This document shows positions 1-8,498 of a stretch of DNA of 64,000 nt, one piece after another (within the stretch, counting starts at the first letter, position 1; each line of letters opens with the position of its first letter). The position numbers and the translations under genes were made by a program. The notes below the pieces were generated by a model. It ran no database searches. It saw nothing but the letters and a program-made list of their open reading frames with translations, and was not told the DNA's origin. Source of the DNA: a virus; IMG/VR virus record IMGVR_UViG_3300035698_000221, positions 1-64,000 of that record, one strand, 5' to 3'.

Positions 1-39
1 ATCTTTCGTTAAAGTGACTGGATATTTAAACATATTCAT
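1..39 (-). CDS. 5' end of a gene cut by the window edge, HicB-like N-terminus
   Basis: Only the first 13 codons are present, running off the left edge. The ATG at 39 is preceded by a GAGGAA Shine-Dalgarno 6 nt upstream, so translation start is credible. The N-terminus MNMFKYPVTLTKD resembles the first strand of HicB-type antitoxins, which often begin with a YPV(T/A)L motif, but 13 residues are not enough to assign a family. It follows the 38-aa gene directly on the same strand. Confidence 0.5.
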   Translation of the reverse strand, partial: MNMFKYPVTLTKD

Positions 40-63
40 TTTTTCCTCATTGTTTTGTGTATC

Positions 64-180
64 TCATATAAATTCACCGGGCATTCCTTTTAAAGATTGT
101 TTAGCCGTGGCATGACCTTGATCTGCTTCTTTCTTTGTTTCTTCGATGTTCATGTTTTCAAAGTTCATATCTTTGTTCAT
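64..180 (-). CDS. Small hypothetical protein, 38 aa
   Basis: ATG at 180 has a good AAGGAG Shine-Dalgarno 6-7 nt upstream, and the frame closes with TGA at 64. The product is charged, Glu/Lys-rich in the middle (EETKKEADQGHATAK) and has no membrane segment or known motif. The next gene starts 24 nt downstream with its own Shine-Dalgarno, so the two are probably co-transcribed. The roughly 190 nt upstream (181-370) hold no further gene; they are AT-rich and probably carry the promoter. Function unknown. Confidence 0.6.
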   Translation of the reverse strand: MNKDMNFENMNIEETKKEADQGHATAKQSLKGMPGEFI

Positions 181-370
181 GTTGTTTTCTCCTTATTTGT
201 TTGTGCCTTGTTCTGCAACTTCCTTTTGTTTGTATCCTCCTTATAGTTATTGTAATAAAAGAACCCTGTAGTACAGCATTATTCTGTACCGCAATAAATA
301 AATATTATACATAGTTATAGCACATAACATATGTTCTTGTCAAAAGAAGCAAGTTCGTACTACGGTAACG

Positions 371-1486
371 CTAACAAAGGGCGGAAGCAGTCTCCTGCGA
401 CTCTTGAGAAAAGACGTCAAGCGTCGCTGGTGTACTGGGCAAAGAAAAGACTCCAGTCTTAACAGCATAGTTGTATAAATCAATAGATGCAAGGTTTTTA
501 TATTTTACCTCCGCCATAATATCTGCATGTTCTAGGAAGCCAAGTGCATAATCATTTACCTTTGCATTAGGATACCAATCACTATGTGCTCGTAGTTTGC
601 TTTTCTTGTGGCCAGCTTCTAGTAACGCTGAAAAGTCAGGCACAGTGTCGTGTGCAAATCCGTCGGATAGTGCAGTATCTCTACTATACGAATAATGTAT
701 TGCAGGGCGTACCCCTCTCCAAGAATCTACTATGCGTTTAAATCTATCGTCGTTTGGTAAAATGTATTCGTTTTCACGGCACAGGTGATGGTGTACATCT
801 AGCACCAAAGCGAGGTCGTCTGCAAGTTCGAGGCTGTCTGCGATTCCCCATTTGTTTTCGTCGTTTTCGATTGTAATTACGTTTCGAGCTTCTTGCGAGA
901 GTCGCTTGAGGGATGCTTTGATGCCAGCTGGACCGTTGCGGCCTGCAATGTGTACATTACATTTAAAGTCTTGAAACTGTTTACCGTACCCCATCCACCG
1001 TATCATGTCAGCGTGATATTCAAATTCTTCTATACTGCGATCAACAATATCCGGGTTATCGCTAGCAAGTACAGTAAACTGGCCAGGGTGCATACTAAGC
1101 CTAACATCCAAAAGACGAGCCAAGTCACCGACTTTTGCCAAATAAGTTCCACAGTACTGACGTACGTCAGGTAACCGCCAGTAATAAGACCATTGATCAT
1201 GAGTATATACTGGAAGGCAATCACTGCCAAGTCTGACCATTCGTAATGCATCGGGTAATCCTCCTACGTATTCTATTAGGTTATAGTACGACTGTATATT
1301 GTGTACCATAATATCCCACAGTCGTTGTTCTGCAACTTCCTTTGTTTGCCTATTAAGCCATGCAACTGTTGTTGATTTGGTATTCAACGGACGCTGGATT
1401 TCCTCCAGTAACTTTTTGGGTTGTGTTTGGTCCGGATGCAAGTACTTGCAAGCAAACCCAATACGTTTTAGATTTTGTGTAAACAT
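371..1486 (-). CDS. uvdE: UV damage endonuclease UvdE
   Basis: UvdE nicks DNA 5' to UV photoproducts and other lesions to start excision repair. The 371-aa product covers the TIM-barrel family at full length. Expected metal ligands are visible in order: H133 in MHPGQF, H179 in NVHIAGR, E207 in ITIENDE, D230/H232 in LDVHHH, H264 in IHYS, H301 in RAHSDW and E325 in MAEVKYK. The start at 1486 has only a weak upstream GGTGAG. It lies downstream of a small beta-rich protein gene with a 32-nt gap. A phage growing in sunlit water would gain repair of its own DNA. The family call is secure. Confidence 0.93.
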   Translation of the reverse strand: MFTQNLKRIGFACKYLHPDQTQPKKLLEEIQRPLNTKSTTVAWLNRQTKEVAEQRLWDIMVHNIQSYYNLIEYVGGLPDALRMVRLGSDCLPVYTHDQWSYYWRLPDVRQYCGTYLAKVGDLARLLDVRLSMHPGQFTVLASDNPDIVDRSIEEFEYHADMIRWMGYGKQFQDFKCNVHIAGRNGPAGIKASLKRLSQEARNVITIENDENKWGIADSLELADDLALVLDVHHHLCRENEYILPNDDRFKRIVDSWRGVRPAIHYSYSRDTALSDGFAHDTVPDFSALLEAGHKKSKLRAHSDWYPNAKVNDYALGFLEHADIMAEVKYKNLASIDLYNYAVKTGVFSLPSTPATLDVFSQESQETASALC

Positions 1487-1518
1487 ACGGTTATTATGTG
1501 CTCACCTCACTGCTTATG

Positions 1519-1977
1519 TCAATCAGTGTATAGCCAACCTAAGTTTTCTAGTTTGTGTAGCCAAGTGAATGTGGGTACTTCAAAGTCTAGTGTGTATGTA
1601 CCTAACCAGCCTAAGAAGTGTCCACCTGGTATAACTTTAGGCAGTGGATTGCCTTGTTGATGTTGTTCTGTTGCCCATGGTTCAGGATATTGAGGAGTAT
1701 AATTACCTGCCCACTTTACTCTATTTAGAGTAAGTCCTTGAATTGTAATGTCTTTTATCTCTACTGCTGTGGTGCTGTCTGAGTTTTCTTTATTCTCAAA
1801 CCATACGCTTAGTTGATGTGGACCAATGTCCAACAGTGTGTCGAACGTCACAGTTTCTATATCTTTTAATACCATACTACGTTCTTCCCCATCTAACTTA
1901 ACAAACACATATGGAATCACAGTTTTATAGTGAGGTTCAAGTGTCACTTGTATTTCAGTTTGGTATTTTGTATCCAT
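1519..1977 (-). CDS. Hypothetical protein, probably beta-sandwich, 152 aa
   Basis: No enzyme motif is seen. The sequence alternates short beta-like strands with many aromatic residues (RVKWAGNYTPQYPEPW, GWLGTYTLDF), which recalls carbohydrate-binding or capsid-type beta sandwiches; that is inference only. There is no signal peptide. The start overlaps the end of the upstream radical-SAM gene by 23 nt, so it is co-transcribed with that gene and may act on the same substrate or be a virion component. Confidence 0.75.
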   Translation of the reverse strand: MDTKYQTEIQVTLEPHYKTVIPYVFVKLDGEERSMVLKDIETVTFDTLLDIGPHQLSVWFENKENSDSTTAVEIKDITIQGLTLNRVKWAGNYTPQYPEPWATEQHQQGNPLPKVIPGGHFLGWLGTYTLDFEVPTFTWLHKLENLGWLYTD

Positions 1978-3220
1978 GTTCTCGAAAGAAATCTGCGAAC
2001 TCCGGCAAGTAGTCTAACACATTAAGTTTATACTCATTGTCCCAACGTTGCAACCATGTTATTAATTCTTTTTCGTTGCCTGGTTTGTGCTCCTGTTCTA
2101 AACAGTTAATTATACCCTCGCACTCCTGTTTTAGTTGTGCTTGCCACCTAGTAGCATCTCTGTTACCAACTTGTTCGTTGATGTCTACAGTTATATTGTC
2201 GCTCCATTGTCGTAACTCTTTTATAATAGATAGTCTGTACTGTTTAGGAAGTAGGCTTATTCGTAAATAGCCTGGATCACTGAGTATAACACTCATAACA
2301 ATAAGTCTATGTTTATATGCAAAATCTAACAGGCTCTTATACCTACTAACACTTAAGATACTTGGAGTAGGACGCAAAATTATATTAAAGTTTTCTGATC
2401 TATGCTCTACCCACTGCTCTATTACTTTAATTACATCCTGTGTTCGACTGCCTTGTCTGATATAATCGTTTACTGGATCAGTTGTTTCTATACTAAGTTC
2501 GACATCTACACTACTAAATTTTTGTAAATATTCTAGTATACTGCTGTCAAATTTAGTTGCATTACTTACAAAACTAAAACTGATGTCTGGTCTGCGTTCA
2601 CTAAGTGTCTTTAGTAAATGTTTAAACTTTGGTTGTATAAGAGGTTCTCCTCCCATTATGTGTATACGCTTTAGTTTAGTGGTAGTGCATATTTGTTCTA
2701 TAAATTGGTCTGCTCTAGGATCGTTAATCCAGAGCTTCTTGCTTGTGTACTCTACAGGCATTCCCCAACGTCTGTACAGTGTCTCTATTTTGCTACTAGC
2801 ATCAGAGTTGCACATCTTACAGGCTAAGTTACACTCATTGCCTAAGTCTATATGCCACTCTCTGTACATACTGTGGTCTAGGTTTAAGAACTTGTCTCTA
2901 GTATGAGCCTCGTTAAAACTCTGATCAAACTTAGTTGACCATATAGCACTTTTTAAGTTTTCGTTCTGACGTTTACTTGTATGTCCTTGATCTTCCTCTA
3001 GATAACAGCCATGACACCTATTGCTTTTTTTACTACCCAGTAGTTCTTTCTTAAAGTCCACCATGCTGTCGGACTCTATCCATTGTTTTACTGTATGAGT
3101 TTTTACATTATATCCGTGTGTGGTATCTTTGTTGGAAAAACAACAGTGTCCATAGGTACCGTCCCAGAACACATGCCCCTGGTACCAAGGTACATTGCAG
3201 AATATATCTTTATCAGGCAT
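1955..3220 (-). CDS. Radical SAM protein with extra N-terminal cysteine cluster
   Basis: 421 aa. The CxxxCxxC motif that binds the radical-SAM [4Fe-4S] cluster is at C130, C134 and C137 (NECNLACKMCNS), followed by the SAM-binding GGEP motif in MGGEPL. An N-terminal region has further cysteines at C8, C26, C27, C69 and C72, suitable for an auxiliary cluster, in a SPASM/twitch-like style. The substrate cannot be read; relatives modify peptides or small molecules. It overlaps the GNG-type protein gene upstream by 8 nt and the beta-rich gene downstream. Two more proteins of the same design lie at 8495-10000 and 53379-54497. Confidence 0.88.
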   Translation of the reverse strand: MPDKDIFCNVPWYQGHVFWDGTYGHCCFSNKDTTHGYNVKTHTVKQWIESDSMVDFKKELLGSKKSNRCHGCYLEEDQGHTSKRQNENLKSAIWSTKFDQSFNEAHTRDKFLNLDHSMYREWHIDLGNECNLACKMCNSDASSKIETLYRRWGMPVEYTSKKLWINDPRADQFIEQICTTTKLKRIHIMGGEPLIQPKFKHLLKTLSERRPDISFSFVSNATKFDSSILEYLQKFSSVDVELSIETTDPVNDYIRQGSRTQDVIKVIEQWVEHRSENFNIILRPTPSILSVSRYKSLLDFAYKHRLIVMSVILSDPGYLRISLLPKQYRLSIIKELRQWSDNITVDINEQVGNRDATRWQAQLKQECEGIINCLEQEHKPGNEKELITWLQRWDNEYKLNVLDYLPEFADFFREHGYKIPN

Positions 3221-3839
3221 CAGTTGCTACTAAGGTATCAAAAAAAGTTTCAGGGGTATCTATCGACAGATTGCTTACACCGTGCCAGGCAGCTGGTACT
3301 TGCCATCCAGCGGGCTGTACCTGCACAAATTGCGTATCAGGGTACCATTGAGCTAATTGAACAAATTGCTGTATCCAAAAGCCTGGATCAACTGCTCTGT
3401 GATCTGCTTTGTCATAGCCTGGTGATCCCTTGTAAACGTTGTTGGACTTGCCAGCAACACCGTAAAAATCAAATCCAAACATACACAGTATTTCTGCGCC
3501 TTGCTCACATGCTACGAACATGGCAAGTGGTCCTGAGTTCCAATGCCACTGCTTCTGCCACTTGTTTGTTCCTTCTTCTTTAAATTCAGGAATGTAATTT
3601 ACCCCAGGCACCCCATTGTACAACGGTGACCATCTTTTTCTAGTATAGACGTTTGCTTTAGTATGGTACTCGTCTCTGAGAATAAGTTCTACTTGGGCTT
3701 GATCAATAGCAACAAGGTTATCTACATGCCAGTCCTTGTATATCCTATTACACCCCCAGACTGGACCAAAGTCTCTGAGTCTATCTATACTGATGTTACT
3801 TCGACTTTGACCGTTACCTATAATAAAGGTTAAGTTCAT
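3213..3839 (-). CDS. GNG-motif phage protein, possible sugar-transfer family
   Basis: 208 aa. It begins with NLTFIIGNGQSRSNISIDRL and continues GPVWGCNRIYKDWHVDNLVAIDQ. This GNGxSR...GCNxIY...VAID pattern occurs in many phage proteins and in the Rossmann-like half of MAF/DUF115 and sialyltransferase-like proteins. Catalytic residues cannot be assigned. It overlaps both neighbours by a few bases, between a tail fibre gene and a radical-SAM gene, which suggests tailoring of fibre or host glycans. The specific function is an inference. Confidence 0.7.
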   Translation of the reverse strand: MNLTFIIGNGQSRSNISIDRLRDFGPVWGCNRIYKDWHVDNLVAIDQAQVELILRDEYHTKANVYTRKRWSPLYNGVPGVNYIPEFKEEGTNKWQKQWHWNSGPLAMFVACEQGAEILCMFGFDFYGVAGKSNNVYKGSPGYDKADHRAVDPGFWIQQFVQLAQWYPDTQFVQVQPAGWQVPAAWHGVSNLSIDTPETFFDTLVATDA

Positions 3840-5047
3840 TCACAATTACCGAAAGATGACCAACGATCTCCTCCCAAACAAACCCAGCCCACTGGTCTCC
3901 CTATGTCTGGATGACTGTTAAACACAATATGCCCTTTAACTGATTCAACATTGGGCAGTATAGGATTGCTTGTGAATTTATTACCGCCTATTTTTAAATT
4001 ATCTATTGACGCAGAGCCGTCTTGGTTTAGTACTATGTTATCGTTACGGTTAGCACCCAAGACCACGGTGGTATCTCTTGAGCTACCGATATACGCTTTA
4101 TGTCTAGAATGCTTCTTTATTACTACCTCAGTTTCTTCGTCCCAGACTGACAGTGATGCGCTAGGTTCGACTGTGTTTATTCCGATGCGACCTTTGGTAA
4201 CATACAATGTGTCTGCTAAGAGTGATTCACCTTTTACTTGTAGTTCTTTAAGTTGTCCAACTTTCTGTAAGTTGCTAGTCGTTACTGTACCAGCAATGCT
4301 GGTCCCGTCTGTAAACACGTTACCATTCAGACTTATTTTGCTAACGTCTATACCTTGGTTCTTAAGTGTAAACAAGACACCATCAACTATACTCTGTTTA
4401 AACACTTTGTCAAATTCTTCACCTAATCTACAAATAACACCTTCCACGATGTCAATAAAGAAATTACAGTCTGCTGGAATAGTTCCGTGAACAATTAAGT
4501 TACCATCCACTATTAAATTTTCTTTTATGTTGGCATTTCGTGCAACTAATGTGTTCTCTACTACTACGTTATCATCTAAGACACTAAGTTCACAATTTAT
4601 AGCATGATCCTCTATGCCTCTAGACTTAAATTTTTTGTGTATACCACCATTAACTTGGTTCCCAGATATCGTTACAGTGTTGTTCCTAATGCTGTCAAAA
4701 GGAATACTGCCTTCTGGAAATTTTATATGTGTGATTTTGTCGGCCAGTTCACGTGTTGTTGCTTCTGACACCAGGTGTGGTATGTCAACGTGAAGCATCT
4801 TTTGTTTTACTGCTTTGGTTATTTCATTGGCTAACTGTTGGTTTATTTCATTTTCATTTTGAAGTAACTTTTGTTTTACTGCTTTGGGTACTTCATTGGC
4901 CAATAGAAGCATCTTTTGTTTTACTACGTTGGCTACTTCATTGGCCAATAGAAGATCTATTTCATTTTCATTATGAAGTATCTTTTGTTTTACTGCTTTG
5001 GTTATTTCATTGGCTAATAGTTGATTTATTTCATTTTCATTTATCAT
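3836..5047 (-). CDS. Tail fibre or other appendage protein with N-terminal repeats
   Basis: 403 aa. Residues 1-85 hold four imperfect repeats of about 18-23 residues of the type NENEIxxxLANEIxKAVKQKxL, predicted helical and coiled-coil. The rest is beta-rich with fibre-style elements such as NLIVDGNLIVHGT and RIGINTVEPSASLSVWD, which recurs in phage fibres next to chaperone or tip domains. The C-terminus (GWVCLGGDRWSSFG) resembles fibre ends. The start overlaps the upstream gene by 11 nt and the end overlaps the downstream ATG by 4 nt. Probably a host-contact appendage. Confidence 0.72.
   Translation of the reverse strand: MINENEINQLLANEITKAVKQKILHNENEIDLLLANEVANVVKQKMLLLANEVPKAVKQKLLQNENEINQQLANEITKAVKQKMLHVDIPHLVSEATTRELADKITHIKFPEGSIPFDSIRNNTVTISGNQVNGGIHKKFKSRGIEDHAINCELSVLDDNVVVENTLVARNANIKENLIVDGNLIVHGTIPADCNFFIDIVEGVICRLGEEFDKVFKQSIVDGVLFTLKNQGIDVSKISLNGNVFTDGTSIAGTVTTSNLQKVGQLKELQVKGESLLADTLYVTKGRIGINTVEPSASLSVWDEETEVVIKKHSRHKAYIGSSRDTTVVLGANRNDNIVLNQDGSASIDNLKIGGNKFTSNPILPNVESVKGHIVFNSHPDIGRPVGWVCLGGDRWSSFGNCE
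4795..5045 (-). repeat. Coding tandem repeats in the fibre gene
   Basis: Four imperfect direct repeats of about 54-69 bp encode the NENEI-LANE-VKQK units. Units differ by short insertions or losses of the NENEI part, as expected from slippage or unequal recombination in an appendage gene. Confidence 0.8.
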
Positions 5048-5738
5048 AGTTTATTGATATTACATGTTCAAAGTTTCGTCGAATAAGACCTTTCCACATC
5101 ATGTTCTTCTGTACCTGAAAGGACGTAGCACCTCCGTCGATGCTAAACTTTGCTAACTGTTTAAAATACATAGGCATACGCTTGTACGGCCCATGTGTTT
5201 GATTGTCTTCACCATCTAATTCATATACTAGACTGTCCCAGTGCTTGGTTCCACAATGTATATGATACTCTAAGTATATAGTTCTATCTGTATCATTGAC
5301 AACAGAAATAGGCATTGAAAATTCTTTATCTCTGTGATTCATGTTTTTATAATCACGCAAAGTAGTTATTAGACTACGCTTTGTTATTGCGCTTAATATA
5401 TTTATTTTTTGTTGTTGGTCCTGTTCATCTTTTGCAAATGTATAATATTCGTCAGTTGCAATAACATAATCCCAGAGGGTAGTATTAGTGGGATCAACTT
5501 CTGTATATGTCTTATCTTGCTCTGTTAAAAACTTTAATACACTTTCATCTGCTTCCATAATACCAAAGTTGTCTACTAATAAACACAGAGGATTAAATCC
5601 AGCAAATAAAATTGTAGGCTCTGGTGCTGTAACCAGAGATCTAATTATGTCTTGTTTTTTTGAAACAAGGTCTCTTGTATTTGCATATTTTTGATATGCT
5701 TTAAGCAGGAGAGCGTTATATTTCGTAAAATCGTTCAT
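5037..5738 (-). CDS. Hypothetical protein, 233 aa
   Basis: Not recognised. The N-terminal third is helical; the segment TILFAGFNPLCLLVDNFGI loosely recalls the first loop of Rossmann-type methyltransferases but lacks the GxGxG signature. The C-terminal half is beta-rich (MPISVVNDTDRTIYLEYHIHCGT). A strong GGAGGT Shine-Dalgarno precedes the ATG at 5738. It sits between the amidinotransferase and fibre genes with an 11-nt overlap into the fibre gene, so it probably belongs to the same transcription unit. Confidence 0.72.
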   Translation of the reverse strand: MNDFTKYNALLLKAYQKYANTRDLVSKKQDIIRSLVTAPEPTILFAGFNPLCLLVDNFGIMEADESVLKFLTEQDKTYTEVDPTNTTLWDYVIATDEYYTFAKDEQDQQQKINILSAITKRSLITTLRDYKNMNHRDKEFSMPISVVNDTDRTIYLEYHIHCGTKHWDSLVYELDGEDNQTHGPYKRMPMYFKQLAKFSIDGGATSFQVQKNMMWKGLIRRNFEHVISINYDK

Positions 5739-5745
5739 AATATAT

Positions 5746-6762
5746 TTACCTCCTGTATAAATCTAGTGTAGCACAGTGCAACCCTCCGCCTAATGTGCGT
5801 GCGTGTCTAAAGCTCACGGGCACCGTATCGATACCTCGTTTGTTAAGTAGTTTCATTAATTTTGTTTGTGTTTTTTCTATAATTACAGTAGAGGGGTTAA
5901 CGGAGAGCATGTTCATCGCAATCCAGGCACTTGCGTAGGGGTAGTGCCAGAAAGTCTGAGGTTCAATCATATCTTCTGTTACGTAAATGATATCTTTGTC
6001 TTGTAAGACAGGCGGTAGGTTAGCATCATTTACTCTAGAAGCATTTACGACAAACTGCTCTTCGTTAAGTGCTGTTATTGTACTATCAATGTGCGCAAAA
6101 GCATAGAGGTTATGGCAAAATTGTACCCTATAATCTTTACCTAAAATGTTTTGCAACCATTGCCCACCAAGTTTATTGCCTGTGTTGCTGACAAGGTAAA
6201 GTAAGTCTTTGCCTAAACGTAAAATATTTGCGGCATCGAATATAGGTTCGTCTTGTGGTATGTGTAGTGTTTTATTTTTTACAAATATTTCACTGTCTAA
6301 CAATCTAGGTTTAGGTGCAGATATCCAACGACATCCATCCTTAATCGCTTCTCGTCTTATGTGATCATAACACAATACTTCTTGTTGTCTACTTCTCATC
6401 GCCATAGGACACTCTATAACAGTATCTCCTACAACTAATAGACTGTCTCTGGGGTTGTACGCATTAAACCCATCAGCAACCCAGTCATGGCCCACAGTTA
6501 TCTTACTGAACTCTAGTGCTTTGGGTCTGTATACAGTTACACCCAGTTTCTCTAACTCATCAACTAGTCCTTGCAGATCCTCTTCTGTTTCAGCTCTGAC
6601 ATGTTCTGGTATATAACCACGCCATTGTTTAGATTTATCCCAGGTGCTTATTGTATCACATAATGAGAATACTTTGTCATTGTTGGGGTAGTGTAAATTT
6701 TCCGCTGTTCCAACTATGACCGATTTCAGCTGGTCCCATTCGTTGTGTGAGTTTACTATCAT
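5746..6762 (-). CDS. Amidinotransferase (glycine/inosamine amidinotransferase family)
   Basis: 338 aa, full length for the family. It would transfer the amidino group of arginine to an amine acceptor through a covalent Cys intermediate. The N-terminus VNSHNEWDQLKSVIVGTA is characteristic, and the triad residues appear as D176 (IFDAAN), H224 (AHIDST) and C330 (GGGLHCATLD). The acceptor is unknown: glycine gives guanidinoacetate, while inosamines or amino sugars give guanidino sugars. The gene follows a 2OG oxygenase, a nucleotide-sugar dehydrogenase and a radical-SAM gene in an overlapping run, which suggests surface-glycan or metabolite tailoring. The start overlaps the upstream CDS by 86 nt, but the N-terminal family match supports it. 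Confidence 0.9.
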   Translation of the reverse strand: MIVNSHNEWDQLKSVIVGTAENLHYPNNDKVFSLCDTISTWDKSKQWRGYIPEHVRAETEEDLQGLVDELEKLGVTVYRPKALEFSKITVGHDWVADGFNAYNPRDSLLVVGDTVIECPMAMRSRQQEVLCYDHIRREAIKDGCRWISAPKPRLLDSEIFVKNKTLHIPQDEPIFDAANILRLGKDLLYLVSNTGNKLGGQWLQNILGKDYRVQFCHNLYAFAHIDSTITALNEEQFVVNASRVNDANLPPVLQDKDIIYVTEDMIEPQTFWHYPYASAWIAMNMLSVNPSTVIIEKTQTKLMKLLNKRGIDTVPVSFRHARTLGGGLHCATLDLYRR

Positions 6763-7288
6763 TCGTGATTCCTGTTAATTGTAATGTATATCTGTTTTGT
6801 CTGCCTAGATTTGCGGCTATATGTGAAGTATCGTACTGCCACGTAATACAATCACCTGCTCGCCAACCGGTAATAGGACAATCTGCTACTTCCAAGTAGT
6901 GTCCTGACTGCCAATCCTCTAAGAATATAACTGCTCGCCATATGCTGTAAGGATTATCTACATTAAAAAGTTCTCTGTACTTCTTATAGGTGTCTCTGTG
7001 CTCTGGCAAGATACGCCCTGGAGGCATACAGTAAAAACTACTTAGGCAGTGCGCCCAGCCTAATTGTTCGCATAGTCCTTCAACGAACGTGGGCTGTGGC
7101 TTCCGTGAGTCGTGCATGTCACCTGTATAGTATCTATAAATATGCCCTTGATCTTGCCAGCGTTGTACTGTTAATTTGTCATTAAAACATTCATTCTCAT
7201 AGTTAAGAATGGTATGCTCTGTGGACCACGTTCTATCAAACCGGGTAACAAAAAATATGTTGGAACTACCTGCCTCTGCTGTTGCCAT
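6677..7288 (-). CDS. 2-oxoglutarate/Fe(II) oxygenase-like protein
   Basis: 203 aa. The HxD iron motif is H97-R-D99 (LPEHRDTYKKY), the distal His is H156 (YDTSHIAANLG) and the oxoglutarate-binding Arg is R166 (NRYTLQLTG). The segment GHYLEVADCPITGWRAGD is typical of an aspartyl/asparaginyl-hydroxylase-like family common in marine phages. Its substrate is unknown. It overlaps the dehydrogenase gene upstream by 23 nt and the amidinotransferase downstream by 86 nt; the last 28 residues are therefore read in two frames. Confidence 0.8.
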   Translation of the reverse strand: MATAEAGSSNIFFVTRFDRTWSTEHTILNYENECFNDKLTVQRWQDQGHIYRYYTGDMHDSRKPQPTFVEGLCEQLGWAHCLSSFYCMPPGRILPEHRDTYKKYRELFNVDNPYSIWRAVIFLEDWQSGHYLEVADCPITGWRAGDCITWQYDTSHIAANLGRQNRYTLQLTGITNDSKLTQRMGPAEIGHSWNSGKFTLPQQ

Positions 7289-8498
7289 AGTGTACTACCA
7301 TAATTTTAGGATTGTCTGTTGTGTATGAACGCCAAGGATCAACTACGATACTGCCATCTTCTATCTCACAATATAATTTTTGTTCCTCTATAACTCCTGC
7401 ATAACCATATGTTACTATTTGATTATGTGCTAGTAGGACAACTCCATGCACACTGGTTGGGTTATCGCCTTCGGTAAGAGGATCTATGTAAGTTACCTTA
7501 TTGTTGTACTCATTTTCAATATAATGCCCAATTAGTAGACTGTAACTACCGTCTACGTAAGGTACGTTGGGCTTGTAAGCCTTACCATGTATATAGATAG
7601 GTAAATTATATTCTCCTGCAAGTCTACATAGTCTTGTTGATATATTCCGTGCTTGTATTTCCCTTGCATCCATGATAGCATTAAACAAATCATAGTTTAA
7701 GCCAAGTTCTTGTGCCATATAACGTAGTGCAATGTTATCACGTGGATGACAAGGTCCGGCGTCTCCCATACCTGCTGTAAGATACTTGTGTCCTGTTATA
7801 CGCATTGTAGAATGCTTTAGTGCATTAGTAACAACGTCAACATTGATGTTGCCAGACTTTTCTGCTACATCCTGTATCATGTTTACTAGTCCAATCTTAA
7901 CACTAATAAACGTATTGTAAAATATTTTAATTGCTTCTGCTTCGTCCCATGTGCCTACCACGTAACGTGGATCATTTTCCATTATTTCTTTATAAACATC
8001 TATAAGTTCTTTTGCGTCTGTAGTTTCTGACCCGTCTTCTGTGCCAATAATAACCATTTCAGGGTTAACCATGTCCCATGATACTGATCCCATAGCAATA
8101 AGGTAGGGGTTGTATATAAAGCGTGTGTTCGAGAGCAGATTTATAAAGTTTTTACGTGTTGTACCGGGTAAAACTGTGCTAATTAACACAACCAATTGCT
8201 GTTTGGTAGCGTGTTCATTAACTTCTTTACATACGTCAATAACAATACTATAATCAAAATCTTTGTTTTCTAAATGGCTAATAGGTTGACTGCCATCATA
8301 CTTAGGGTCATGTGGAGTAGGGACAGCAATAAAAACTATATCGCTAGATTCTACTACATCCTTAATGTTGTCCTTCACTGTTACAGTATCACTTGTTACA
8401 GATGCAACATCATAGCCTGAAGTTTCATACTTCGTAGCAAAGGCCTCTGCACATGGTAATCCTAATTTACCTAATCCAATAAACCCTATCTTCTTCAT
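7266..8498 (-). CDS. UDP-glucose/GDP-mannose dehydrogenase family protein
   Basis: 410 aa. The N-terminal NAD-binding fold is shown by KIGFIGLGKLGLP, followed by VFIAVPTP and the ISTVLPGTT strand. The catalytic region reads GMGDAGPCHPRDNIAL with C250 as the expected thiol of the four-electron oxidation. The product would be a sugar acid such as a uronate. The start overlaps the stop of the upstream radical-SAM gene as ATGA. In phages such enzymes are usually linked to surface-polysaccharide alteration. Family call strong, sugar unknown. Confidence 0.88.
   Translation of the reverse strand: MKKIGFIGLGKLGLPCAEAFATKYETSGYDVASVTSDTVTVKDNIKDVVESSDIVFIAVPTPHDPKYDGSQPISHLENKDFDYSIVIDVCKEVNEHATKQQLVVLISTVLPGTTRKNFINLLSNTRFIYNPYLIAMGSVSWDMVNPEMVIIGTEDGSETTDAKELIDVYKEIMENDPRYVVGTWDEAEAIKIFYNTFISVKIGLVNMIQDVAEKSGNINVDVVTNALKHSTMRITGHKYLTAGMGDAGPCHPRDNIALRYMAQELGLNYDLFNAIMDAREIQARNISTRLCRLAGEYNLPIYIHGKAYKPNVPYVDGSYSLLIGHYIENEYNNKVTYIDPLTEGDNPTSVHGVVLLAHNQIVTYGYAGVIEEQKLYCEIEDGSIVVDPWRSYTTDNPKIMVVHYGNSRGR

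Noticed and set aside
3083-3583. 166-codon plus-strand open frame
   Set aside because: Lies wholly opposite the radical-SAM and GNG-protein genes, has no ribosome site and a composition typical of a complementary-strand shadow.
4795-5045. CRISPR-like array
   Set aside because: The repeats are in frame, imperfect, without unique spacers, and encode heptad-like protein units.
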